Part shown: positions 1-9,203 of the stretch, piece after piece
Layout of the letters: each line of letters begins with the position of its first letter
Position numbering within the stretch: position 1 is the stretch's first letter
Assembly: GCA_025774605.1 (NCBI GenBank)
Contig: JALGVR010000008.1
Location: 1 to 40,825, forward strand
Reading direction: 5' to 3'
DNA from: a bacterium
GTDB taxonomy: Bacteria > Electryoneota > AABM5-125-24 > Hatepunaeales > Hatepunaeaceae
Length of the DNA: 40,825 bases
Notes under the pieces: generated by a model
Told to the model about the DNA's origin: nothing
What the model saw: the letters and a program-made list of their open reading frames with translations, nothing else
Database searches by the model: none
Program-made: the position numbers and the translations under genes

Positions 1-209
1 ACCTGCACGTAGAAGGTCACGTACGGCGGAAACCTGCCCTCTTCAGCCTGCCCGATGCCGCCGCCGATGCCGCCTTCACCGCCTTCCACCAGGATATAGT
101 TCATCGCTTCATCGACCTTCATCTCCCAGTCGAACAGCTTGCCGTAGAACTCGCGGGCTTTGCCCATGTTTCCCGAAATAATCTCGAAATGCACTACCGG
201 ATTGCCCAT
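1..209 (-). CDS. VOC/glyoxalase-family protein, partial (3' end outside window)
   Basis: Reverse complement reads MGNPVVHFEIISGNMGKAREFYGKLFDWEMKVDEAMNYILVEGGEGGIGGGIGQ...; typical VOC N-terminus. GGAGGGAAA lies upstream of the ATG at 209. Confidence 0.85.
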   Translation of the reverse strand, partial: MGNPVVHFEIISGNMGKAREFYGKLFDWEMKVDEAMNYILVEGGEGGIGGGIGQAEEGRFPPYVTFYVQ

Positions 210-508
210 TTTCCCTCCAATGGATTATTATGTCAATGTTGTTATACCGTCAATCGCGGAAGACTGACGACCATGATTTTCCGGCAGGGGAATTATACTA
301 TACATTTGAGCAATTGTCAATATGTGCAGGATAAATTATTTGTCTCGATTGAAAATTCTTCGCGAATTCACCCGAAGGGATATTACTCATCACTTGCAGA
401 TAGAAAACAACTTGGGTATATTCATCATATATCGTGAAGATATGGCAAACCTTGAGGAATATTTATCCGCACGCGCGGCGGTGAACTAATCCGGGTGGTG
501 TTGAAAGA

Positions 509-1282
509 ATGAGGATCTCTTCGAGAAGACAGTCTGACAGCTTTTCGCAGACAAACTACATCTGCAGGCTGGAGTGGGGGCGCGACGGCGCCAGAGCCGC
601 TGAAGCACGCGGTGATATGATCGTGGTGGTCGACACGCTGTCGTTCTCCACGGCGGCGGTTACCGCGGTGCACCAGGGCGGTATAATCTATCCCAGCGTC
701 GATCATGAGGACCAGGATGCCATAGCCGAGCGGAGTGGAGCCGAGAAGTCGGTTCGCCGTGACGATGTACCCAAGACTGGAAGGTTCTCGCTGTCATCCG
801 AGACGTTTTTCAATCTCAAAGCCGGCACGAGTGTTGTACTGATGTCCCCCAACGGCGGCGCCTGTTGCCGATATGCCTCCAAGGCGCCGAAGCTGATGGT
901 CGGTTCGTTTGTCAACGCGGAAGCGACCGGAAAGGCGGTTGCGGAGATTCTCGGTCAAACCGATCTGGCGGTGACTTTCGTCGCCTGCGGCGAGAGATGG
1001 CAGACTCCGATGGAGGACGGAGCGCTCAGGTTTGCGGTGGAGGACTACCTTGCCGCAGGAGCGATACTCTCTTACATAATGCACGATAAATCGCCTGAAG
1101 CCCGCGTCTGCGAAGCGGCGTTCACCAGCCTCGAGAATCAGCTCGACGAGATCATCTGGGAATGCACGAGCGGTCTGGAACTGCGCAACACCGGATATGG
1201 ACACGATGTCAGTCACGCGGCGCAACTGAGCGTCTATGATACGGTGGTGGTTATGGACGGCGAACGACTGGTTGGAATGTAG
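509..1282 (+). CDS. comB: ComB-like 2-phosphosulfolactate phosphatase
   Basis: 257 aa; MIVVVDTLSFSTAAVTAVHQGG and VVLMSPNGGACCRYA...VGSFVNAEA...VTFVACGERW resemble the ComB family. Confidence 0.8.
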   Translation: MRISSRRQSDSFSQTNYICRLEWGRDGARAAEARGDMIVVVDTLSFSTAAVTAVHQGGIIYPSVDHEDQDAIAERSGAEKSVRRDDVPKTGRFSLSSETFFNLKAGTSVVLMSPNGGACCRYASKAPKLMVGSFVNAEATGKAVAEILGQTDLAVTFVACGERWQTPMEDGALRFAVEDYLAAGAILSYIMHDKSPEARVCEAAFTSLENQLDEIIWECTSGLELRNTGYGHDVSHAAQLSVYDTVVVMDGERLVGM

Positions 1283-1311
1283 CCCGTCAAATTACCAGGA
1301 AATCATAAATA

Positions 1312-2433
1312 TCATTCCCCGGGGTTGTTATTCACTGTCCTTCTTTCCATCCAGCCGGGCATCTGTTTCGGCCGGTACTTTCCGAACAGGAGCGGGTAGA
1401 GCCATAACAGCGCCACCCTCGCCAGATGAGATCTCGCGGCAAACTTGACCGAAATCCTGTGCCACCACCTGTCCGGCAGCGACCAGGGACAACTCCCGAT
1501 GCACATCCCGCAATCCGTCCCCACCCTGTTCCAGTAAGCTATACACTTGACATCGTCAATCTGCCACTTCCTGACACCCCTCACATCGGTCTTGTCCCCG
1601 GTTGTGATTGCACCGGAAGGGCAGGCTTCCGCGCAGAGCCTGCACATGCTGCAGAAATCCTGCATTCCCAGGTCAACCGGTTCATCGCGGACGAGCGGCA
1701 GATCGGTGGTCACGGTTGATAACCGCAGACAGTTGCCGAATTCACTCGTAACCAGGAAGCCGCAGCGACCGAGCTCGCCCAAGCCGCCATCGACGGCGAT
1801 CGGCACCGGCAGCACCTGGTAGTTGCGGAAATGATGCGCCCGCGCCGGGTATCCCAGCATTCTTATGTACTGCGCCAGGACGACCGATACGACCGCCGAC
1901 TGCATGTAAACCCTGCCCGTCTCGACCATCTCCGACGGATAGGGACCGGTCCTGATCAGATCAAGATCCTCATGAAAGCCAAGACTTATGGCGAAACGAT
2001 GGTTCAGGTTTATCGGTTCGCCGCAGGTTTCCTGCGGAACGTTCCGCCTGCCGCGATGGCTGTAGACGTATGCCGGATTGAGCTCGCTTATCCCGACCAG
2101 GTCGGCGCCCAGGACTTGAGCGTAGGATTTAATCTTTTCGGTAAATCTCTCCGGGGTCAGCTTGATGGTCTTCCCGACAGGTGTGCCGTCAACCGCATCC
2201 GGCGATCCGATTCGGGTCATAAACCAGGACGACGCGTCGAACATGTCGAAATCAGCCGGGTGAATGCCCTGTCCGAAGCCGCCGAGCGATTTGAAATACC
2301 TGTCGCGTTCCAGAAGCTCAGGGTGACGGGAATAGTACTCCACAGATTCCGGCGTGCCTTCAGCCAGATCCCTGCGGGAAAATACATTGTCGCGCTCGTC
2401 AAATCTTGCCGTCATGTTCATCACCCGTGCCAC
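1312..2433 (-). CDS. Reductive dehalogenase-like 4Fe-4S protein (RdhA family, no evident Tat signal)
   Basis: 373 aa; CSMCRLCAEACP and CIAYWNRVGTDCGMCIGSCPW Fe-S motifs; GELGRCGFLVTSEFG region. Confidence 0.75.
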   Translation of the reverse strand: MARVMNMTARFDERDNVFSRRDLAEGTPESVEYYSRHPELLERDRYFKSLGGFGQGIHPADFDMFDASSWFMTRIGSPDAVDGTPVGKTIKLTPERFTEKIKSYAQVLGADLVGISELNPAYVYSHRGRRNVPQETCGEPINLNHRFAISLGFHEDLDLIRTGPYPSEMVETGRVYMQSAVVSVVLAQYIRMLGYPARAHHFRNYQVLPVPIAVDGGLGELGRCGFLVTSEFGNCLRLSTVTTDLPLVRDEPVDLGMQDFCSMCRLCAEACPSGAITTGDKTDVRGVRKWQIDDVKCIAYWNRVGTDCGMCIGSCPWSLPDRWWHRISVKFAARSHLARVALLWLYPLLFGKYRPKQMPGWMERRTVNNNPGE

Positions 2434-2443
2434 AGTTGTACGG

Positions 2444-3424
2444 CTAACCCAGACCGATCCTGTCCTTGACCCTGCGCAGGACTCCCTCGGCTATCGGTCT
2501 GACCTTGTCCGCGCCTTTCTTCAGCATGCTTTCGAGGTACGCCGGGTCGGCGGTGATCTCCCTGTAACGCTCCTGCAGCGGCTTCAGCCCTTCGATAACC
2601 AGTTCGGCAAGCTCTTCTTTCAACACACCGTACCCCTTTCCCTGGAAGTGAGCCTCGATCTCGGACCTGCTCTTCCCGCTGAACAGTTCGTAGATCGTCA
2701 GCAGGTTGTTTATGCCCGGGCGGGATTCGTTGAAGAGGATATCGCGGTGCGAGTCGGTGGTGGCGCGCTTGATTTTCATTCTTATTTCATCAGGCGAATC
2801 GAGCAGGTAGAGGGCGTGCCCCTGACCGGTTTCGCTCTTGGACATCTTGCAGGTCGGATCGTCGAGTCCCATGATGCGGGCGCCGACCCTGGGTATCACC
2901 GGCTCGGGGATCACGAAAACATCGCCGTACATGGAGTTGAAACGCTGGGCGATATCACGCGCCAGTTCAACGTGCTGCTTCTGATCCTCCCCGACCGGCA
3001 CGTAGTCTGATTCGTAGATCAGTATATCCGCCGCCATTAAAACGGGGTAGTCGAGAAGCCCCGTGCTGATAATCTCATGCCTGGCGGATTTATCCTTGTA
3101 CTGCGTCATCCTCTGCAACCAACCGAGCGGCGTGACGCAGTTGAGAATCCAGGTCAACTCCGTGTGCTCCTTGACGTGCGATTGAACAAATACCACGGAG
3201 AGCTCCGGGTCTATACCGATCGCCAACAGAAGCCCGGCGAGCTCCCGTGTTTTTTTCCGCAGTTCACCGGTCTCCTGAGGAACGGTGATCGAGTGCAGGT
3301 CCACGATGCAGAAGATGTTGTCGAACTTATCCTGTGATGCGACCCAGTGTTTCATCGCCCCAAGGTAGTTGCCGATATGAATGCTGCCGGTCGGTTGAAT
3401 TCCCGACAGAACGCGCTTTTTCAT
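2444..3424 (-). CDS. trpS: Tryptophanyl-tRNA synthetase
   Basis: MKKRVLSGIQPTGSIHIGNYLGAMKHW (HIGH-like signature) and KMSKS. ORF extends to 3484; ATG at 3424 gives the canonical start. Confidence 0.96.
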   Translation of the reverse strand: MKKRVLSGIQPTGSIHIGNYLGAMKHWVASQDKFDNIFCIVDLHSITVPQETGELRKKTRELAGLLLAIGIDPELSVVFVQSHVKEHTELTWILNCVTPLGWLQRMTQYKDKSARHEIISTGLLDYPVLMAADILIYESDYVPVGEDQKQHVELARDIAQRFNSMYGDVFVIPEPVIPRVGARIMGLDDPTCKMSKSETGQGHALYLLDSPDEIRMKIKRATTDSHRDILFNESRPGINNLLTIYELFSGKSRSEIEAHFQGKGYGVLKEELAELVIEGLKPLQERYREITADPAYLESMLKKGADKVRPIAEGVLRRVKDRIGLG

Positions 3425-3583
3425 GATTTTATGCTCGATGTTTCTTTTATTGATTTGACAATTCCCCATGCCACCCCTCTGCAATCGGCGGTATAAATAG
3501 GGAGATCACTTGATACGTGCGTCACCTGTTGAGGAGTGGCATCGCATGCTTGATATTATCGGGCGGCTCACACAACCGGAAAC

Positions 3584-4906
3584 CTACTTTTCCCGGAACT
3601 GGACATTAATCGGCACCCCGTTGAAGCCGTATTTGTCGCGGATCAGCTTTTCCACGAACCGCCTGTAAGGCTGCCTGATCAGCCCGGCATGCCGGGTGAA
3701 GAAGATAAACCTTGGCGGTGCGTCCTGTGTCTGTGTTCCATATTTTACACGTATGTATTTACCCTTTACGGCGGGAGGGGGAGTTCTTGCCAGTTCCGGT
3801 CCGATATCACCGTTGAGCCTGGAAGTGGGTATGTGTTTGTCACGCTCAGCCTTGACGTTCAGCGCGCTTTCAATGATTTTGATCGATCTTCTGCCGGTCA
3901 GCGCGGAGATGAACAGCGTCGGCACCCATGACAGCGAAGGCGCCTTGCGCTTCCATTCGGCGATCCAGCGGTCGGCGCCCCTGGGATCCTTCTCCACCGC
4001 GTCCCACTTGTTCACGCCCATAATAACGCCGACGCCGGATTGTGCCGCCTGGTTGATCAGCCGGACATCCCCCTGAGTAAACCCGATTACCGCGTCGATC
4101 AACACAACGGCGACGTCGCATCTTTCCAGCGCGCGCAGGGCTCTGAGCGTACAATAGAACTCCAGTCCCTGTTGATGGTAACGCTTGCGCCTGAGTCCGG
4201 CGGTGTCAATCAGCCGGATCCTCCGCCCGTGGTACTGAATGATCGTATCGACGGCATCCCTGGTCGTGCCGGGGATATCGGACACGACCATCCGCTCGGC
4301 GCCCGCCAGCCGGTTGACCAGAGAGGACTTGCCGCTGTTGGGCGCGCCGATAATCGCCAGAGACAGGTCCTCCTCAGCCGGCGCAGCGGGAAGCTGCGGC
4401 TTCAATTCCCTCAACCGTTGCGCAACATGGTCCAGCAGGTCGCCCATCAGGTATCCGGTCTGGGCTGAAACGGGAAGTGGCTCGCCCATGCCTACACTCT
4501 GGAGTTCCCAGGCCATGCCGACCTTGGTCGCGTCGTCGACCTTGTTGGCGATGAATATCACCGGAACATCCTTTCGGTTCAGAACCCGCGCCAGCTCAAG
4601 TTCAACGTCGGAGAAACCGGTCTCAACATCCGCCAGGAAGAGAACCAGGTCGGCTTCCTCAGCGGCGATCAGCGTCTGTTCGGTGACGGCGGCTGACAGC
4701 TCATTCCCGGCCCTGGCGGGCAGATATCCACCGGTGTCGATCAGGGTGAACGAGACGCCGTCCCATTCGGCCTCGGCGTAATGACGGTCGCGGGTTACCC
4801 CCGGCTTGGGATCGACGACCGCCTGCCTGCGGCGGATTATCCGGTTGAAGAGGGTGGATTTGCCCACGTTGGGCTGACCGACTATGGCTACTATGGGTAA
4901 AGGCAT
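3584..4906 (-). CDS. der: Ribosome-associated GTPase Der (EngA)
   Basis: 440 aa with two tandem GTPase domains (GQPNVGKST and GAPNSGKSS) and a C-terminal KH-like region. Confidence 0.97.
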   Translation of the reverse strand: MPLPIVAIVGQPNVGKSTLFNRIIRRRQAVVDPKPGVTRDRHYAEAEWDGVSFTLIDTGGYLPARAGNELSAAVTEQTLIAAEEADLVLFLADVETGFSDVELELARVLNRKDVPVIFIANKVDDATKVGMAWELQSVGMGEPLPVSAQTGYLMGDLLDHVAQRLRELKPQLPAAPAEEDLSLAIIGAPNSGKSSLVNRLAGAERMVVSDIPGTTRDAVDTIIQYHGRRIRLIDTAGLRRKRYHQQGLEFYCTLRALRALERCDVAVVLIDAVIGFTQGDVRLINQAAQSGVGVIMGVNKWDAVEKDPRGADRWIAEWKRKAPSLSWVPTLFISALTGRRSIKIIESALNVKAERDKHIPTSRLNGDIGPELARTPPPAVKGKYIRVKYGTQTQDAPPRFIFFTRHAGLIRQPYRRFVEKLIRDKYGFNGVPINVQFREK

Positions 4907-4910
4907 TGCC

Positions 4911-4970
4911 TCTCAGAAAGAAATGAGGTTAGAGAGACCGCTGTCCTTCCAGCCCGACCCCTCTAACCTC
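4911..4970 (-). terminator. Hairpin between tRNA-Gly and der (terminator or processing site)
   Basis: Perfect 10-bp arms GAGGTTAGAG (4925-4934) and CTCTAACCTC (4961-4970), followed on the minus strand by ATTTCTTTCT. Confidence 0.5.
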
Positions 4971-4975
4971 GATTG

Positions 4976-5048
4976 AGCGGCTGACGGGTTTCGAACCCGC
5001 AACTTCCAGCTTGGGAAGCTGGTACGCTACCAATTGCGTCACAGCCGC
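4976..5048 (-). tRNA. tRNA-Gly (anticodon CCC)
   Basis: Minus strand GCGGCTG-T-G-ACGC-AATTGGTA-GCGT-A-CCAGC-TTCCCAA-GCTGG-AAGTT-GCGGG-TTCGAAA-CCCGT-CAGCCGC-T folds as a complete cloverleaf; CCA not encoded. Confidence 0.95.
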
Positions 5049-5155
5049 ATCGGGTACACTTGCGAAATTATAGGATATTCAGCGATCGATGTCAACGATA
5101 AATTGAAACGGAAAGGGCGCGGAAGCATTAAACAGGCTCACATGCAAAGCTGAAC

Positions 5156-6514
5156 CTATGGCAAACATGTAAAGATGTACTCCTCGGTCTTCATCCGCCT
5201 CGCCTGCCCAAGCTTGGAATGTTCGGACGAGATCCGTTTCACTTCAATCTTCTTCCGGGGATAAAAGCCCCTTAATATCTTCACGAAAGCCTTCTGGTCC
5301 GGGATGATTCCCCCTCTCGAATAACTGATGACCAGCGTGGTTCCGGCGGCGCGCGCTGTCTTGCAGACGATCCCCAACGCGCCGGCGACCTTTTCCTTGT
5401 GCGCAAACGGCGACTGATGACGGTCTGTCCGGTAGCGCCCCGCGTGACTGATCTCGGGGTAGTCGTATCGAACCAGCGTCTCTATCAGATGGTAGAACCG
5501 TGAATAATGACCCTGCGAGTAAGGTGGATCAAGATAAATCACTCTGGCTTTACGGATATACTCATGCACCTCCTCCATGAATACCTCGTAGTCTTCGTTC
5601 TTTGTGATGTGGGGCGTGAAACGTGAATCCTGTTCCGCCAGATTCTCCTCGAAGCTCCTCACCTTCCTGAGAAACAGCTCAAGCAGAGGAATCCTGCGCT
5701 GAGTGATAAGGTAATTGCAGTTCTTTTGGTTTACCCGGGGGAAAGCCGCCCAGTGTCCCGGCCCGGGGTTGGCGCGGCTCAATACCCCAATCAACGCCGA
5801 AAGCAGCAGGCAGCGGAGTTCGAAGCTCCGGTAACCTTCATTCTCATGGTCCGGTATCCACTCGTCGCACAGCTTGTCTGTCGCGTAGCGCAGGGAGTCG
5901 ATTTCCGCACACTGCCTGACACCGAGATAACTGTTCGGATAGTAGAGCGAAAAGAGATTGTACGGCTCCAGTTTGTTCAGAGTCCGGTAAGCCTCAACCC
6001 GTTGTCGACTGAACGTTATCAGATAATCCTCGTCCCAGCCCGGAGGTCGTTCAGGACGCATGAAATATGGGTATGATTCGCAGAAATCACGGTACTCGGT
6101 CCAGGTGGTGTGCCTGTTGCTTTTTGTGGACAGCAATGATCGTTCGACACTTAAACCGGGACCGAACAACTCCTCGAGATGCCGCATGTTCACGGTGTAA
6201 TAACGCTTGAAATGGTTCAGCGCCTCGCCGTCGAAGCGCGGGTCGGGCTTGTAGTTGAGCAGTGTCTGACCGATGACCATCGAATAGCGCTGGATGTCAT
6301 TGGCAACAATCCGGCAGCGGCTCTTCAGTGCAAAGCCGATGGTGTGAGTGCCCGCCATGAGGTCGACGATGATGTCGCCGGGGTCTGTCAGCCTCTCGAG
6401 TTCCGCGGCTATGAAGGGAAGTATCGCCTTCTTCGAACCCATGTACTTTGTCACCACCAGGGTCGGATAACTGCTCCCGTCGGAGATTTCCTGTTGGTTT
6501 GTATTGTTGTTCAT
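5156..6514 (-). CDS. D12-class DNA adenine methyltransferase-like protein
   Basis: 452 aa; YMGSKKAILPFI, DLMAGTHTIGFALK (SAM motif) and VIYLDPPYSQGHYSRFYHLIETL (DPPY motif). Confidence 0.85.
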   Translation of the reverse strand: MNNNTNQQEISDGSSYPTLVVTKYMGSKKAILPFIAAELERLTDPGDIIVDLMAGTHTIGFALKSRCRIVANDIQRYSMVIGQTLLNYKPDPRFDGEALNHFKRYYTVNMRHLEELFGPGLSVERSLLSTKSNRHTTWTEYRDFCESYPYFMRPERPPGWDEDYLITFSRQRVEAYRTLNKLEPYNLFSLYYPNSYLGVRQCAEIDSLRYATDKLCDEWIPDHENEGYRSFELRCLLLSALIGVLSRANPGPGHWAAFPRVNQKNCNYLITQRRIPLLELFLRKVRSFEENLAEQDSRFTPHITKNEDYEVFMEEVHEYIRKARVIYLDPPYSQGHYSRFYHLIETLVRYDYPEISHAGRYRTDRHQSPFAHKEKVAGALGIVCKTARAAGTTLVISYSRGGIIPDQKAFVKILRGFYPRKKIEVKRISSEHSKLGQARRMKTEEYIFTCLP

Positions 6515-6729
6515 TGAATTATAATTACTTGGTAATTGTTATAATCCTGGTCGGATCCGTGCTGAAACGCCCTGAAATATAGTAATTCAGTCGGTGATAG
6601 TCAAGCGGTTCAACGATTGCGGATCCGATTTGAAGCGGTTGTTCGAATTTATCCGCTTGCCTCGAGGCGGGTTTGACATTATATTTCGACCGCTTGATTT
6701 CCATGTCATCAGTGAGGAGCCCTATCAGC

Positions 6730-7203
6730 GTGAAATATGTAACAGGCGTAAAAATTTACACGGATGGAGCCTGCCGGGGCAATCCCGGTCCCGGCGGATG
6801 GGGGGCTGTCATGTTGTACCGCGACAGGGTCAGGGAGCTGTCCGGCGGTGACCGTCATACCACCAACAACCGCATGGAGTTGACCGCGGTCATAAAGGCG
6901 CTTGCGGAGTTGCGAAAGAGCGCCGAGATCGACGTGTACTCTGATTCCAGTTACGTCGTGAAGGGTATGACCGGCTGGATACATGACTGGAAACGCCGCG
7001 GCTGGAAGAGGGCCTCGGGGAGCCTGGAGAACGTCGATCTGTGGCGTGAACTGGCTGAGCTTGCCGATCTGCACCGCATACGCTGGCACTGGGTGCGGGG
7101 GCATTCCGGCGATCCGCTGAACGAGCGGGCCGATGAACTGGCGAAAACGGCGGTTCCATCCGTGAAAGATAGAGAAAAAACAGAGAATCCCACCCCCTGG
7201 TGA
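6730..7203 (+). CDS. rnhA: Ribonuclease HI
   Basis: KIYTDGACRGNPGPGGWGAV, NNRMELTAVIKAL, DSSYVVKGMTGWI, WVRGHSGDPLNERADELA. GTG at 6730 is preceded by GAGGAG (6715-6720); an ATG at 6703 is also possible. Confidence 0.95.
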   Translation: MKYVTGVKIYTDGACRGNPGPGGWGAVMLYRDRVRELSGGDRHTTNNRMELTAVIKALAELRKSAEIDVYSDSSYVVKGMTGWIHDWKRRGWKRASGSLENVDLWRELAELADLHRIRWHWVRGHSGDPLNERADELAKTAVPSVKDREKTENPTPW

Positions 7204-7362
7204 TTATAATACTATTTTTGGCCCTTCGTTTGCGTATATATGTTAAAATCTTTCATTTTTCGATCATTTCTGCGGGGATTGTCATGTGCCGGCAGGTTTA
7301 ACTGCCGATTTGGCAGTTTGTGTTGCGGGTTGACATTGCCGCGGAGTTTAAAGGAGACAGTC

Positions 7363-7689
7363 ATGTCCAATGAAATAGTGTTGAGCGACGCAGATTTTGA
7401 CAAGATCATAAGTGAATCGGAGGTTCCGATCCTGGTTGATTTCTGGGCGCCGTGGTGCGCGCCTTGTCGTTTCGTCAGTCCCGTCCTGACCGAGATCGCC
7501 GAGGAACGTACCGGGGCATTGAAGATCGGCAAGCTGAACGTCGATGAGAATCAGGCGGTGGCTGCGAAATTCGGTATCACCGGCATTCCGACCATGATCA
7601 TGTTCAAGAACGGCGAACCGGTTGAACGCATTGTCGGGGCGATGCCCAAGCCGATGCTGGAACAGGCTATCGAACCGCACCTGAGTTGA
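7363..7689 (+). CDS. trxA: Thioredoxin
   Basis: DFWAPWCAPCRFVSPVL active site (WCAPC); ATG at 7363 preceded by AAAGGAG. Confidence 0.95.
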   Translation: MSNEIVLSDADFDKIISESEVPILVDFWAPWCAPCRFVSPVLTEIAEERTGALKIGKLNVDENQAVAAKFGITGIPTMIMFKNGEPVERIVGAMPKPMLEQAIEPHLS

Positions 7690-7711
7690 GACGAGGGGTT
7701 TTGGCAATCCT

Positions 7712-7760
7712 GAATGCCCGCAGCTGGATGTGATCTCAGTCTGCGGGCATTCTTTCTCTT
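7712..7760 (+). terminator. Rho-independent terminator after trxA
   Basis: Perfect 12-bp stem GAATGCCCGCAG/CTGCGGGCATTC followed by TTTCTCTT. Confidence 0.85.
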
Positions 7761-7927
7761 ACATGGACAAAGGGGGGGGCGCCGATAACATTTAACGATA
7801 ATGAACTTGACCTTTCCGTTTTTTGCGCTTATATTTCAAAGTTACGTTAAAACCTGTCTTACCGGTAACTTTCGCGGTAATGGATGGAGGCTGAATGATC
7901 AAAGTCATATCTTTTTAAGGGTAGTGC

Positions 7928-8137
7928 ATGCCTTATATTAAAATTCGAGATGGAGAAAATTTCGACCGCGCCTTCAGGCGTTTTACCAAGGCTTGCGAGA
8001 AATGCGGGCTGATGGCGGAGATCCGCAAACACCAACGCTACATGAAACCATCTGAAGCGCGCAAGCGTAAATCAGCCGCAGCTCGACGCAAGATGAAGAA
8101 GATGATGCGTATGCAGCAGCGCTCCATGATGAGGTAA
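7928..8137 (+). CDS. rpsU: 30S ribosomal protein S21
   Basis: 69 aa; FDRAFRRFTKACEKCGLMAEIRKHQRYMKPSEARKRKSAAARRK. Confidence 0.93.
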   Translation: MPYIKIRDGENFDRAFRRFTKACEKCGLMAEIRKHQRYMKPSEARKRKSAAARRKMKKMMRMQQRSMMR

Positions 8138-8233
8138 AACTGATCAGGGGCGGCGTGATTGCATGAGGTTTGAAAGCGCGGCGGTTGACGTGGATTGCTG
8201 TCAGGCTTTCCTGTTTTTTGTTTTGGGTTCACG

Positions 8234-9157
8234 ATGACCGTTTATGATATTATCATCCTGGTGGTGATGGGGATATTTTCCCTGTGGGGATTATGGCGGG
8301 GCATCATTCGCGAAGCGTTTGAAGCAGCCGGCCTGATAATCGGTCTGCTTGCCGCCCGTCAGTTCGCTCCCGGGCTGGGCGCGCACATCCCACCCCGGGC
8401 GGTTCCTCAACTGGTTCGAACGATTGCCGTATCGATAATCATCCTGCTGGCGGTCTACCTGGTGGTCAAGTTCGTCGGGATGCTGGTGAGAAAGATCGTC
8501 CGGCACGGACCGGTGAAATCGATGGATCGTCTGGGCGGATTTATCATCGGAGCAGTCAAGGGAGCCCTGCTGATACTGGCTCTGGCGGTTATTGCCGCAT
8601 TTATGCCGTTCGGCGGAAAGTTGGACTCGGTCGCCGGTGATTCGCCGCTGTTCGGGACGACCATGAAGGTGGCCGGATCGCTGGCGCATCGTTATAAGAA
8701 GGCGTTGGGAACCGGTGTGAGGAAACAGACAGCGCGAGCCGTCGCGGCTGTCATGAAGAAGACCGGTGATGATCGTAAGTTAAAAAGGGCCGCTGAAGGC
8801 GTGGCAACCGCAGTGAAGCCGGTGACGGCCGGCATGAGCGGATCAGCCGGTGAGATCACCGGCATCAGCATTCAACTCGACAGGCTCTCGCCGGAAGCTG
8901 ACCGTCTGGTTAAGGAAATTCTGAAGGACAAGAATTACCTGGGTTTGAGCGCCGGCTTGATGTATGATAAGCTGAAGGCATCGGGAACTGTCGTCGATAT
9001 TGACTTGAGCGAACTCGATTCCGACGCGCGCCGGGCGGCGTTGCTGCTTCTCGAAAATCCCGCACTCACCGACGTCGACCTGGATAAACTGTCGAGCGAA
9101 ACCGGCGTCGACCTGCACAGACTGGCGGAACAATTCAAATCGCAAGCCAGGAAATAA
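8234..9157 (+). CDS. cvpA: CvpA family membrane protein
   Basis: N-terminal TM helices YDIIILVVMGIFSLWGLWRGIIREAFEAAGLIIGLLAA; adjacent to mutS2, a common pairing. Confidence 0.85.
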   Translation: MTVYDIIILVVMGIFSLWGLWRGIIREAFEAAGLIIGLLAARQFAPGLGAHIPPRAVPQLVRTIAVSIIILLAVYLVVKFVGMLVRKIVRHGPVKSMDRLGGFIIGAVKGALLILALAVIAAFMPFGGKLDSVAGDSPLFGTTMKVAGSLAHRYKKALGTGVRKQTARAVAAVMKKTGDDRKLKRAAEGVATAVKPVTAGMSGSAGEITGISIQLDRLSPEADRLVKEILKDKNYLGLSAGLMYDKLKASGTVVDIDLSELDSDARRAALLLLENPALTDVDLDKLSSETGVDLHRLAEQFKSQARK

Positions 9158-9203
9158 CCCCGGATCAAGTTCCTTCCAAACCGGTATAACTCATCCTGAA
9201 TCG

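Noticed and set aside
1831-3010. Plus-strand ORFs (212 and 218 aa) across rdhA-like and trpS
   Set aside because: Antisense to confidently identified genes, no domain signal.
4976-5048. tRNA-Gly as an integration site of a mobile element
   Set aside because: No integrase and no visible direct repeat of the tRNA 3' end in the window.
5156-6514. Complete restriction-modification or phage-defence system around the methyltransferase
   Set aside because: Neighbours are tRNA-Gly/der and rnhA/trxA; no nuclease or ATPase partner is visible.
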